Assembly: GCA_009937065.1 (NCBI GenBank)
Contig: JAACDF010000019.1
Coordinates: 42,055-106,054 of the forward strand
Direction: 5' to 3'
DNA length: 64,000 nt
From: Gammaproteobacteria bacterium
Lineage (GTDB): Bacteria > Pseudomonadota > Gammaproteobacteria > Pseudomonadales > Halieaceae
Under the pieces are notes generated by a model. It had not been told where the DNA came from and made no database searches. It worked only from the letters and a program-made list of their open reading frames with translations. Numbering within the stretch: the stretch's first letter is position 1; each line of letters opens with the position of its first letter. Shown here piece after piece: positions 16,000 through 27,144 of the stretch. Both the position numbers and the translations under genes were made by a program.

Positions 16000-17178
16000 C
16001 TACGCGACGACACCGTTAGAACTGAGCTTACCGATGTCAGCGTCACTCACGCCGAAGCTCTCTAGCACCTCACGAGTGTGCTGCCCGTGTGTAGGCGCGC
16101 CGCTCCCTGGCTCCAACCGCTCACCGCCAAACAAGGGTGGCGCGAGAATACGCCTAGACGAGCCCGCGACAGGATGGTCGTAAATATCCACCGTACCATT
16201 GGCCGATAACTGCTCTTGTGCGAGCACCTCGTCTCGCGTCATGACCTTGGCGCAGGGCACATCGACTTCACGTAACCGCCTCACCATTTCGTTACAGCTC
16301 AGCTCGGCACATCGCTCGGAAGCGAGGCCTTTGAGCACACGGATGTTGCGCATTTGGTTCTCAAACGTCGCAAATCGCTCATCTTCCAAAAGATGCTGCA
16401 TATCAATGGATGTCAGGAAACGCTTCTGCATCTCATAACTGCCGGCTGAGATGATGACGCCGCCATCGCTGCATAGCCACGGATCATAGAGAATATCGAT
16501 GAGCATTCCACCCTGCTCATGATCGTCACTAAGCAAGGTGTGATTTTGAAAGCCATCCAGGAAGATGAAGAAAAGCCCAGAATCGATCATAGAGAGGTCT
16601 ATGTGCTGGCCTACCCCAGTTCGCTCTCGCAAGAAGAGCGCGCTTGTAACCGCTTGGCAGGCAGTGTAGCCCGTGATCTTGTCGCACAAGAGCGTCCGCA
16701 TGAATGCAGGCTCATTACCTTTACCTTGAGTGGCAGCAACCCCCGCGTGAGCTTGGATGATGGGATCGTAAGCAGGCGCGCTACTCATGGGGCCTTGCGT
16801 ACCGAAGCCAGATATTGCGGTGTAGATGAGCTTTGGGTTGATGCCACGAAGCGTCTCCGACCCCAAACCCAACTTGTCCATGACGCCGGGGCGGAAGTTG
16901 TGAATGACCACATCGACCGATGGAATCATCGCCTTGATGACGCGCACGCCATCCTCTGACTTTAAGTCGATCCGCAGCGACTCCTTGCCTCGATTGCAGT
17001 TGGCAAATAACGCTGAAATATCAGCCTTGCGAGCACCGATGTAGCGCATAGGGTCGCCAATCGCCATGGGCTCCACCTTGACAACACGTGCGCCTTGCTC
17101 CGCCATCATCATCGAGGCAAGTGACGCTGTAATCATGGTTGAAAATTCAAGAATCGTGATTGACTCAAGTGGCTTCAT
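16000..17178 (-). CDS. CaiB/BaiF family CoA transferase
   Basis: A 392-residue class III CoA transferase, which moves CoA between carboxylic acids through an enzyme-bound aspartyl thioester. The N-terminus LESITILEFSTMITA and the GARVVKVEP segment bind CoA, and NRGKESLRIDLK is a family hallmark. Asp166 in CDKITGY is the expected catalytic residue. The C-terminal part has FGGERLEPGSGAPTHGQHT, typical of the family. The substrate is not predictable. It fits with the acyl-CoA synthetase and ACAD-type kinase in the same accessory block, suggesting a lipid, sterol or carnitine-like catabolic context (inference). Confidence 0.9.
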   Translation of the reverse strand: MKPLESITILEFSTMITASLASMMMAEQGARVVKVEPMAIGDPMRYIGARKADISALFANCNRGKESLRIDLKSEDGVRVIKAMIPSVDVVIHNFRPGVMDKLGLGSETLRGINPKLIYTAISGFGTQGPMSSAPAYDPIIQAHAGVAATQGKGNEPAFMRTLLCDKITGYTACQAVTSALFLRERTGVGQHIDLSMIDSGLFFIFLDGFQNHTLLSDDHEQGGMLIDILYDPWLCSDGGVIISAGSYEMQKRFLTSIDMQHLLEDERFATFENQMRNIRVLKGLASERCAELSCNEMVRRLREVDVPCAKVMTRDEVLAQEQLSANGTVDIYDHPVAGSSRRILAPPLFGGERLEPGSGAPTHGQHTREVLESFGVSDADIGKLSSNGVVA

Positions 17179-17516
17179 ATCGGCTCCGTCGCTTTTTATT
17201 CATATGCCTAAGGAGACGCTAGTGGCAGACCAAGCGATAATCAAGTGATGACTCAAGAATCACATCCAGCGGATCGCACCCTAACCAGTCTTCAACACCA
17301 AAAAGGTGAACAGGCAGAGGTTATGCCGGCTCCTAAAGACATGCGCTCCCAAAATAGCCATAGAGAAATCTAGACGTCACATGGCGAATGACACCACTAA
17401 AACCAAACATTGGATGAACATACCCATGCCTAAAAATAACGGTGATTACCGCCTTGATGTTTTCTAAGCTAGGCGCACGACAATTTGGCGACAATACGCA
17501 AAAAGAAAAGCGTATT
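17179..17516. other. 338-bp non-coding stretch
   Basis: Between the CoA transferase (start) and the sulfotransferase (end), both on the minus strand. Apart from a weak 4-bp hairpin (CACC-AAAAA-GGTG near 17300) I see no gene, repeat or confident promoter. A minus-strand open frame that crosses into the sulfotransferase has no ribosome-binding site and is treated as a shadow. Confidence 0.6.
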
Positions 17517-18488
17517 TCAGGCGCTATCGACCTCGAGAAGGGCCTGAGAAATGGTAAGCAGCGGCTCATAATCAGAGTGATAAAGCTCCTTAAGCTGCTC
17601 TCGCATGCCACCTCTACTCATCAAATCCCAGTCGCGGTAACTCACTCGGTCATACCCGTGTTTAATGAAGTTAGCGCGAAGCTTTCTCATGGGCTTCAAC
17701 CAATACGTCCAGTAAAAATGACTTGGCCCGTCGTCAGAAAGGGAGACCGGATTGGCTGATGCAGGGCCACCCGAGCAAAAACGTTCGATGGCGTGTGCGG
17801 AATAACTCCTGTTCTTCACTTTGTCTGGCTGAAGGTCAGGTAATTGCTCCAGTCCAACCAATTTGCGCAAGCAATCCAGAACTTCGCTCTTATGACTACG
17901 AACATGTTCAAAACATACGAGTACGACCCGATCGCGGCCGAATAATTCGACACAGTGACTGTAAATTGATCGAACCGGAAACCGACGGGCATCTATGTTA
18001 CGCATGCCATCTGCATAGACGGCTCGCTTCTCACCAAAGCTGCCATTTCTGAAATTGAGAAATGTCTCGATAGGGCCGCCACGGCCCTTGACCAGCGATT
18101 GCCGGTAGGCCGAGTGCAGCCAGTCCGCCGGATGCCGCGCCACATAGAGAATGTGAGCCTCCGGCATCAACTCCTTCAGTAACGCGAGATACTCCGGATG
18201 CTGCGGGTAGCCATCGTACATTTCACCCGGGATATCGGGCTTCGATATGAGCAGGCATTTCCCGCGTCCGGTCCGCCGCAACTCCGCCAAGGCGGCCATC
18301 ACCTTTGCTTTGCAGTCGTCTGCCGAAGGATCGCGATAAAGGGCGTGCAGGGGCGTCATCAGGGCAGACGGATTGAAAAGTACACCGACATTCTTTAACT
18401 GAGCAAACACGAAATTTTGAAAGAAGCGCGTCGCTGTTTTATGCAATCCAATGTGCACAACAATGCGAAGCGGCGATGAATCAGACAC
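17517..18488 (-). CDS. Sulfotransferase family protein
   Basis: A 323-residue cytoplasmic protein with the PAPS-binding signatures of sulfotransferases. The 5'-phosphosulfate loop is GLHKTATRFFQ at 14-24, after a hydrophobic strand. The 3'-phosphate-binding region is YVARHPADWLHSAYR at 115-129 with Arg118 and Ser126. A DRVVLVCFEHV strand and a C-terminal Tyr/Trp-rich part follow. The acceptor could be a carbohydrate, lipid or protein; nothing in the neighbourhood decides this. It is monocistronic, with 169 bp to the divergent AraC-type gene. Confidence 0.8.
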   Translation of the reverse strand: MSDSSPLRIVVHIGLHKTATRFFQNFVFAQLKNVGVLFNPSALMTPLHALYRDPSADDCKAKVMAALAELRRTGRGKCLLISKPDIPGEMYDGYPQHPEYLALLKELMPEAHILYVARHPADWLHSAYRQSLVKGRGGPIETFLNFRNGSFGEKRAVYADGMRNIDARRFPVRSIYSHCVELFGRDRVVLVCFEHVRSHKSEVLDCLRKLVGLEQLPDLQPDKVKNRSYSAHAIERFCSGGPASANPVSLSDDGPSHFYWTYWLKPMRKLRANFIKHGYDRVSYRDWDLMSRGGMREQLKELYHSDYEPLLTISQALLEVDSA

Positions 18489-18657
18489 CTGTGTTTCCTA
18501 CTCAAACAACTCTTGGTCTCATGATGAATAGCCTGAAGATCAAGTTCAAGCTTGCGCTCAAAAATCATCAAATACAGTCATTCACTGGCATTTCACCCAA
18601 CCTACGCTATGTTTAAAGAGCCCACGGATGGGCATTGATGTTCACAAGGAGGTGACC

Positions 18658-19158
18658 ATGACCTTACAACTGAAAGACTCAAGCAACCGCTCCGATGAGA
18701 ACGGCCTGGCTGTATCAAACACACCCCGCCCACTAGCGCGCGGTCGCGATTGCGACATCTTTGCACTTCGACTACGTGAGCGCCCGCCCGAGCCACCAGA
18801 ACGGCTGCTCGAGTTCTTCGAGCGGAAGCCCCAAACACCTCTGTCTCACACAACCCTGAAAGTCATCGATGTCTTATTGACCGGCGACCTGAGCCGAATT
18901 CGATCGGAAACGCTGGCTGATAGTTTGCGCATCAGCCCGACTACGCTTCGACGCCGACTTAGTAGAGACGGCATGAGTTATCAAACCATATTGGACGCGG
19001 TTCGACGCCATCGCTGTGAAGAAAGCCTGGCTGACGACTGGATGCCAGGAAAATGTCTCGCCTGGGATTTGGGCTATGCCGAGGTCAATAGCTTTTATCG
19101 TGCCTTTCGGCGTTGGACAGGCCGAAACTACAGTGACGTAAAGTTATTGCTGGTCTGA
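18658..19158 (+). CDS. Short AraC-type HTH regulator
   Basis: A 166-residue protein, starting at the ATG at 18658, which follows a near-perfect AAGGAGGTGA ribosome-binding site. The first 75 residues are polar with no recognisable sensor domain. Residues about 80-160 form a double HTH of the AraC/XylS type: LADSLRISPTTLRRRLSRDGMSY for the first HTH and LAWDLGYAEVNSFYRAFRRW for the second, ending TGRNYSDVK. Full AraC proteins are about 280-300 residues, so the ligand domain is missing or replaced. Its last 15 bp overlap the convergent YdcF gene. The target may be the sulfotransferase gene, which it faces away from. Confidence 0.8.
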   Translation: MTLQLKDSSNRSDENGLAVSNTPRPLARGRDCDIFALRLRERPPEPPERLLEFFERKPQTPLSHTTLKVIDVLLTGDLSRIRSETLADSLRISPTTLRRRLSRDGMSYQTILDAVRRHRCEESLADDWMPGKCLAWDLGYAEVNSFYRAFRRWTGRNYSDVKLLLV

Positions 19159-19940
19159 CGACGAGTCGACAGTATCAATGGGATCGAAACGTCCCATCTT
19201 GTCGTAGACCCAAAAACCGACCCACTCGTGAATTGCAGCAGTGCTGGTTGAGAGGTGCTCGACGGTGGGCATCCATCCGGGAATAGCATGAGGGTATCGA
19301 TGAACACGATGATCGGTGGGTGCTGCAGTCACTTTGAATCCCTGCGCAGTAAATAAACCGACCGCACGCCGCATATGCAGGGATGATGTAACCAGTAGCA
19401 GATGCTGGTTGCTACCGCCCTCTAGTTTGGCAACCTGCTCAGCATTACTCTGAGTTGTCAGACTCTCTTCCTCAAGTGTAATCGCTGACTCAGAGACGCC
19501 AAGGCGAACCAATAGGTCACGCATCCGAGCGGCCTCCGAGGTTGAGCCCTGCGTCTTACCACCACTGACAATCAATCGCTGTGCTTTCTTTGCCTGCCAT
19601 AGTTCGGCACCCATGAGCACACGGTCACCTGCTTCATTGAGATCTGCCCAGCGGCCGAACTTTCCCTCGGCCTCAATACCGCCGCCCAGCACCACAATTA
19701 TGTCACCGTCGGGAAGCTCCTCGGGGGAAAACGCCGGATAGCGTGCCTCTAAGGGTGCTGCGAATGTATTCACACCAAATTGCGTCGACGGAAAGTACAG
19801 AATCCCCAATGCTAAAAACGTGTAGAGCCCTGCGGCCGCGCGATTGCCGCGCAGCTGGCCCCACAGCGACAGGCCAACAAAGAACAGCCCTAGAGATAGT
19901 GGGTAGACGAAAAGGGAAAGTATTTTCGTCAACGTGAACA

Positions 19941-19941
<1 letters not shown>
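19144..19941 (-). CDS. YdcF/ElyC family (DUF218) membrane protein
   Basis: A 265-residue protein with two N-terminal membrane helices (about 8-26 and 37-55) and a DUF218 domain: DIIVVLGGGIEAEGK, RVLMGAELWQAKKAQRLIVSGG, LEEESLTTQSNAEQ, and LLLVTSSLHMRRA. In E. coli the ElyC member affects peptidoglycan and envelope polysaccharide assembly at low temperature; the exact reaction is unknown. Its ATG shares one base with the purA stop codon (TAATG), so it is the last gene of the purA operon and probably translationally coupled. Confidence 0.85.
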
Positions 19942-22396
<2,455 letters not shown>

Positions 22397-22439
22397 GTTT
22401 TTGCCCAAGCTATGAAGGTAGGCGATGAACCGCCCTGTA

Positions 22440-22469
22440 ACCGTACCGGCGCATTATCGCCGGTACGGT
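22440..22469 (-). terminator. Strong 12-bp hairpin between hflC and hisZ
   Basis: ACCGTACCGGCG and CGCCGGTACGGT form a perfect 12-bp stem with the 6-nt loop CATTAT (22452-22457). It lies 20 nt beyond the hflC stop. No T-run follows on the minus strand, so it may be a 3'-end stabiliser, a processing signal or a partial terminator within the long operon instead of a simple Rho-independent terminator. Confidence 0.5.
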
Positions 22470-22489
22470 CGCAGAGATACAGTGGAAGA

Positions 22490-23362
22490 TTACTTACTCG
22501 CTTTTGGATCTCTCAAGTATTGGAAGAACTGACTATCTGGCTGGAGCAACATAATGTCGCTACCACTCGAAAACGTCTGCTGATAGGCATTCAGACTGCG
22601 AGTAAACGAGTAGAACTCAGGATCGCGGTTAAAGGCGTCGGCGTAGACGCTAGTGGCAGTAGCATCACCGTCACCGCGAATAATTTCCGCGTCCCTGACC
22701 GCCTCTGCCTCAATGACCGTCACCTTTCTGTCTGCCTCTGCGCGCATACCTTCGGCAATTTCCTTACCTTCAGATCGCAACTCCCGCGCTTCCTTTTCTC
22801 GTTCAGCATTCATCCGACGGTATACTGATTGAGATACCTCGTTCGGCAAATCAATCTTCTTAACACGGACATCAATCACCTCAACACCCAGCTCAGTCAG
22901 CACAGTTTCATTAAGTCGCGCTTTCACAGCTTCCATCAGCTGATCTCTCTCGCCTGACACCACCTCCTGAACAGTGCGGCCTGCAACCTGGTTACGAAGG
23001 TCATCGTTAATCCGCTGAGACAGAAGTGCCGCCGCACGAAACTCCTCGCCATTGGTTGCCGTGTAGTATTTGGACGTATCGATAACACGAAACTTCGCGT
23101 AGGAATCAACAATCAACTGCTTCTGTTCCTGCGTGAAAAAACGCTCGGGAGTGGAGTCAACCGTCAATATACGACCGTCAAATTTCCGCACCGAATCGAC
23201 AAAGGGAATTTTAAAGTGAAGCCCGGGCATAAGGTCGGCCTCAACAACCTCACCAAACTTGAGAAGAACGCCACGCTGTGTCTCACTGATAACGTATAAC
23301 GAATTGCTCAACACAATGAAGCCGAAAAATATCAGTGTTCCTAATAGATTAGATCTGGACAT
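22490..23362 (-). CDS. hflC: HflC, SPFH/band-7 membrane protein, modulator of FtsH
   Basis: A 290-residue inner-membrane protein with one N-terminal helix (about 7-25) and a periplasmic SPFH/PHB domain beginning VISETQRGVLLKFGE. A long helical stalk rich in Glu, Arg and Ala (about 180-245) follows. With HflK it forms the large vault-like complex that encloses FtsH proteases. It starts 2 nt after hflK ends. The C-terminus ends LRDPKASK after the usual FYSFTRSLNAY block. Confidence 0.97.
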   Translation of the reverse strand: MSRSNLLGTLIFFGFIVLSNSLYVISETQRGVLLKFGEVVEADLMPGLHFKIPFVDSVRKFDGRILTVDSTPERFFTQEQKQLIVDSYAKFRVIDTSKYYTATNGEEFRAAALLSQRINDDLRNQVAGRTVQEVVSGERDQLMEAVKARLNETVLTELGVEVIDVRVKKIDLPNEVSQSVYRRMNAEREKEARELRSEGKEIAEGMRAEADRKVTVIEAEAVRDAEIIRGDGDATATSVYADAFNRDPEFYSFTRSLNAYQQTFSSGSDIMLLQPDSQFFQYLRDPKASK

Positions 23363-23364
23363 GA

Positions 23365-24522
23365 TTAACGCCCTCCCCGAGTGTTGCGATTGCCGAGGTC
23401 TCTTCTGAGCTGTTCTGTTACAGCGTCCGTAACTTCTCGGAGTTGCTGAGACGTGAGGCCTCTGCTCATGACGTTGCCGGGCATAGCGTTGTTGCCACCG
23501 GCGGGTGCCAGTTTATCGAGTGGTAAGTACATCATGTTATTACCCCCCTCAACGTCGACCATGACCTTACTGGTGTTTGTCAAAACGGACTCTATCGCAT
23601 CAATATATAAGCGCTCCCGAGTGACCTCAGGCGCTTTCTCGTACTCGGCTAGAAGCTGATTGAAGCGTTGCGCCTCACCCGTAGCTTTAGCGATGACTTG
23701 CTGACGGTAGGCCTCTGCCTCTTCTTTAATCCGCTGTGCGCGACCCCGTGCCTCCGGAACAATACCGTTCGCATAAGACTCGGCCTCATTTTTAACGCGC
23801 TCCTCGTCCTCTCGGGCCTTAATCACGTCATCAAAGGCTTCCTGCACCTGTGAGGGTGGGCTAGCGTCATCAATATTGACCTTCCGAACATTAATGCCGG
23901 TTGTATAAGCAACTAGGTATTGCTGAAGACGATCACGAACCTGGATTGCGATCTCGGCTCGACCTTCGGTCAAGACCAAGCCCATCGTGCTCTCGCCCAC
24001 GACATGACGAAGCGCGCTTTGCGCTGCATGCTGAAGCGAACGCTCTGGGTCACGGACCTCAAGGACGAAATTTTTGGGGTCGTCAATCACATACTGAACC
24101 GACATGCTCACATCCACAATGTTCTCGTCTTGCGTCAACATCGTCTCGCGGAACTGCGCTGATCGTACTTGTGTGACATTAACGCGAGTCAGCGAGTCGA
24201 TCCCTCGTGGGTACCAAAACAAGCCCGGTTGTGCCGTTCGATTGTATTCACCCAGCCGAAGTACAACCGCACGCTCTTGCTCACCGATCTGGGTCAAACC
24301 AAGCAAACCCCACACAGTGACAACGACAACGAGAGCAATTGTAAGTAGACCACCGGATCCGCGACCAGCACCGCCACTTCCGCCGCGAGATCGACGACCA
24401 AAGAGGCCGTTCAGCTGATCCTGCAATTTACGCAGTGCCTCGTCGAGATCGGGTGGACCCTGATCCTTTCCGCCCCAAGGATCGCGCGGGCCTTTATCGC
24501 CACCGGGCTCATTCCATGACAT
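23365..24522 (-). CDS. hflK: HflK, SPFH/band-7 membrane protein, modulator of FtsH
   Basis: A 385-residue partner of HflC. The start is the ATG at 24522 (MSWNEPGGDKGPRDPWGG), with GAGGAAG upstream; this Gly/Pro-rich cytoplasmic tail and the following GPPDLDEALRKLQDQL are typical. One membrane helix (about 62-80) is followed by the SPFH domain (LTQIGEQERAVVLRLGEY) and a coiled stalk. A C-terminal tail is rich in Asn, Met and Arg. Longer upstream readings overlap hflX and are rejected. Confidence 0.97.
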   Translation of the reverse strand: MSWNEPGGDKGPRDPWGGKDQGPPDLDEALRKLQDQLNGLFGRRSRGGSGGAGRGSGGLLTIALVVVVTVWGLLGLTQIGEQERAVVLRLGEYNRTAQPGLFWYPRGIDSLTRVNVTQVRSAQFRETMLTQDENIVDVSMSVQYVIDDPKNFVLEVRDPERSLQHAAQSALRHVVGESTMGLVLTEGRAEIAIQVRDRLQQYLVAYTTGINVRKVNIDDASPPSQVQEAFDDVIKAREDEERVKNEAESYANGIVPEARGRAQRIKEEAEAYRQQVIAKATGEAQRFNQLLAEYEKAPEVTRERLYIDAIESVLTNTSKVMVDVEGGNNMMYLPLDKLAPAGGNNAMPGNVMSRGLTSQQLREVTDAVTEQLRRDLGNRNTRGGR

Positions 24523-24599
24523 ATCTACTTCCTCGATAGTTGATTCTGACAGTCTAACAAAACCAGCCAAGATAGGGGCGTTATTAGCCGCTCCCGCTC

Positions 24600-25862
24600 T
24601 CAAAAACCGTACTGATGCTTCAAACGCGTCCAATCAGATTCAGGGAGATAGATGTCAAGCTCACTGCCACCGGCCTCCAACCAATCCTCAGACTTAACTG
24701 CACCCATCTCGTAAAGGGCCGCGCGCAGTTTTCCCTGTGCTGGCGCTAACTCGACAGACCCCCTAAAAAAGTTACCCGCGAGTCGCTCGCCAATCGCGTC
24801 CCTCAACAAATCAAGACCAGCACCGGTCTTTGCTGAGACAGACACCGAGTCAGGTCGGCCTTCACTGTCTCGTGTAATGCGTGGCTCACGCTCCAACAGG
24901 TCAATCTTATTGAAAACAATCAGCTGAGGTATGTCCCCCGCACCAATCTCATCGAGCACCGATTCGACTTCCATTTTTAAAAACTCGCGATCATCCGCAG
25001 AGACATCAATAACGTGAACAAGCAGCGAGGCATTGAGCGTCTCTTCAAGCGTTGCCCGAAAGGCTTCGACCAACGTGTGGGGCAGGTCAGCAATAAAGCC
25101 CACCGTATCTGCAATGATGACCCCACCCAACCCCTTGATCTCGACACGGGCCAGCGTTGGATCCAGGGTTGCGAATAGTTGATCAGCAGCATACACGCCC
25201 GATTCGGACCAGGTGTTAAACAAGGTGGACTTCCCCGCGTTGGTGTAACCAACCAACGAGACCAAAGGCACCTCGGCCCTCTGTCGAGCCCGCCGGTTCT
25301 GCGCCCTCTGCTGGCGCACTTTATCTAACCGGGACTCAATCGTACTGACACGAGCTCGCAGCAACCTTCGGTCGGTTTCCAACTGTGTTTCACCGGGTCC
25401 TCGCAGCCCAATACCACCCTTCTGGCGCTCAAGGTGAGTCCAGCCACGAATCAAGCGAGTGCTGATGTGCTTGAGCTGAGCTAACTCGACCTGCAGCTGC
25501 CCCTCATGCGTTCTAGCCCGCTGGGCAAAAATATCGAGAATGAGACCTGTTCGGGCGATGACACGGCACTTCAAAAAAGCTTCGAGATTGCGCTCCTGGC
25601 TGGGTGACAGGGCATGATTGAAAACCACCAGCTCCGCTTCCACTCGTTCTACCTCAGAAGCAATTTCTTCAAGCTTGCCCTTCCCGACAAAATATTTTGC
25701 TGTGGGAGCCCGGCGTGACCCTCGAACAACGACCGCGGGATCACCACCGGCAGACCTGACAAGCTCTATAAACTCACCCAGATCTGGCTCGTTGGCTACA
25801 CCGTCGATAGCAATCTGGACGAGCACAGCGCGTTCGCCACCACTGTGGAGATCAAAGAACAT
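24600..25862 (-). CDS. hflX: GTPase HflX
   Basis: A 420-residue ribosome-associated GTPase, implicated in splitting or rescuing stalled ribosomes. The N-terminal HflX domain (about 1-180) includes the KYFVGKGKLEEI and LSPSQERNLE blocks and GGIGLRGPGETQLETDRR. G-motifs: GYTNAGKST (205-213), DTVGFI (252-257) and NKID (318-321). It lies between hfq and hflK in the conserved hfq-hflX-hflK-hflC order; the 77-bp gap to hflK leaves room for a separate promoter or processing site. Confidence 0.97.
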   Translation of the reverse strand: MFFDLHSGGERAVLVQIAIDGVANEPDLGEFIELVRSAGGDPAVVVRGSRRAPTAKYFVGKGKLEEIASEVERVEAELVVFNHALSPSQERNLEAFLKCRVIARTGLILDIFAQRARTHEGQLQVELAQLKHISTRLIRGWTHLERQKGGIGLRGPGETQLETDRRLLRARVSTIESRLDKVRQQRAQNRRARQRAEVPLVSLVGYTNAGKSTLFNTWSESGVYAADQLFATLDPTLARVEIKGLGGVIIADTVGFIADLPHTLVEAFRATLEETLNASLLVHVIDVSADDREFLKMEVESVLDEIGAGDIPQLIVFNKIDLLEREPRITRDSEGRPDSVSVSAKTGAGLDLLRDAIGERLAGNFFRGSVELAPAQGKLRAALYEMGAVKSEDWLEAGGSELDIYLPESDWTRLKHQYGF

Positions 25863-25906
25863 GGTATGTCTCTACGCGTGTTACTGAAGCGCGCTGAAAG
25901 CCGATA

Positions 25907-26149
25907 TCAGGCGGCCTCTTCCTCGATTGGCGCAATGGGGATGCGCACGTTGCGCGCAGGCACAACCGTGGAAATTGCGTGCTTATAAACCATCTGCGAT
26001 ACGGTGTTCTTTAACAGAACAACAAATTGATCGAACGACTCAATCTGGCCCTGTAGCTTGATGCCGTTTACGAGATAGATTGAAACCTGAACGCGCTCTT
26101 TTCTCAATGCGTTTAGGTAAGGGTCTTGTAGCGTTTGCCCTTTTGACAT
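25907..26149 (-). CDS. hfq: RNA chaperone Hfq
   Basis: An 80-residue Sm-like protein that forms a hexameric ring and pairs sRNAs with mRNAs. The core is canonical: [17 protein letters not shown] at the proximal face, [17 protein letters not shown], and the Sm2 motif [10 protein letters not shown]. The C-terminal tail is short (about 15 residues, ending IEEEAA), shorter than in enterobacteria. A strong AAGGAG site precedes the ATG. The 76-bp gap to miaA contains two short inverted repeats (26172-26193 and 26200-26214) but no convincing terminator. Confidence 0.98.
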   Translation of the reverse strand: MSKGQTLQDPYLNALRKERVQVSIYLVNGIKLQGQIESFDQFVVLLKNTVSQMVYKHAISTVVPARNVRIPIAPIEEEAA

Positions 26150-26225
26150 GGGAGCTCCTTAAAATGTCAACGGCCGCAAAAAACGAGGCGGCCCAATATC
26201 CCCTAAAATCGGGGCCAATAGTCTA

Positions 26226-27143
26226 CTACGACAGCGGAGCCTCTAGGTAGTTCCTAAGATGGTTCTTGACCTGCTCTCGACCATCTTTTGCTTCGCTGTC
26301 TATCAAGTGTAGACCAGACCAGCTGCGAAGCCACGTTATTTGACGCTTGGCTAATTGCCGTGTCGCCGCAATACCTTTATCTCTCGCTTCCTCGAGTGAA
26401 TACTCACCCGACAAATGTGACCAAATCTGTCTGTAGCCCACTGCTCGGATCGCAGGAAGATCGACATGCAAGTCTCGCCGCTCGAAAAGCGCTTTGACCT
26501 CCTCCACAAAACCTGCCTCCAGCATAAGGTCGAAGCGAGCCTCAATCCTGGCATGCAGGGTGGCTCGGTCGTTGGGTGCCAGCGCAATACAGATGGCCTC
26601 GCGGCGATCCTGAGTGCTGGCTCGCTGCCACTGGCTCATTGGGATGCCCGTTTGACGAAATACCTCGAGGGCGCGCGAAATGCGCTGACTATGATTGGGA
26701 TGCAGGTTATCGGCCGTATCAGGATCCACCTTCGCCAACGCTCGATGCATCTCAGACCAGCCCAGTTGCAATGCCTCCGCCTCTATCTCAGCGCGAACCA
26801 CCCGATCTGTGGCGGGCATGTCAGCCAGCCCCTCTATGAGTGCTCGGTAATACATCATCGTACCGCCCACCAATACGACCCGCCGTCCGCGTGACCGCGC
26901 GTCTGCAATGCAGTTCAGCGTATCCTCGACGAAATTTGCGGCCGAATAAACATCAGCGGGGTCGCGAATATCAATGAGGTGATGCGGATAATCAGGCTGC
27001 GCAGCTCCAATACACAAACCTCGATAGACAAGCGCCGAGTCAACGCTAATCAACTCCACATTAAACGACTCAGCGAGGGCAATGGCGGCATCTGTCTTCC
27101 CTGCAGCCGTGGGGCCCATAAGACAAATTAGTGGTTCCGGCAC
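26226..27143 (-). CDS. miaA: tRNA dimethylallyltransferase
   Basis: A 305-residue enzyme that isopentenylates A37 of tRNAs reading codons that start with U. It shows the P-loop GPTAAGKT at 10-17, the substrate-binding DSALVYRGLCIG segment (QVYRGMDIG in many relatives), LVGGTMMYYRAL, and the RTRQLAKRQ-like helix near the C-terminus (ATRQLAKRQITWLR). The start is a GTG, 7 nt after GAGGA, one base beyond the mutL stop codon. Confidence 0.97.
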   Translation of the reverse strand: MPEPLICLMGPTAAGKTDAAIALAESFNVELISVDSALVYRGLCIGAAQPDYPHHLIDIRDPADVYSAANFVEDTLNCIADARSRGRRVVLVGGTMMYYRALIEGLADMPATDRVVRAEIEAEALQLGWSEMHRALAKVDPDTADNLHPNHSQRISRALEVFRQTGIPMSQWQRASTQDRREAICIALAPNDRATLHARIEARFDLMLEAGFVEEVKALFERRDLHVDLPAIRAVGYRQIWSHLSGEYSLEEARDKGIAATRQLAKRQITWLRSWSGLHLIDSEAKDGREQVKNHLRNYLEAPLS

Positions 27144-27144
27144 A

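Noticed and set aside
17333-17611. 92-residue minus-strand frame overlapping the sulfotransferase end
   Set aside because: It is out of frame with the sulfotransferase gene on the same strand, has no ribosome-binding site and no protein-like pattern.
26161-26220. Rho-independent terminator between miaA and hfq
   Set aside because: The two inverted repeats (6-bp stem with 10-nt loop; 4-bp stem with 7-nt loop) are short and neither is followed by a T-run in the transcribed direction.
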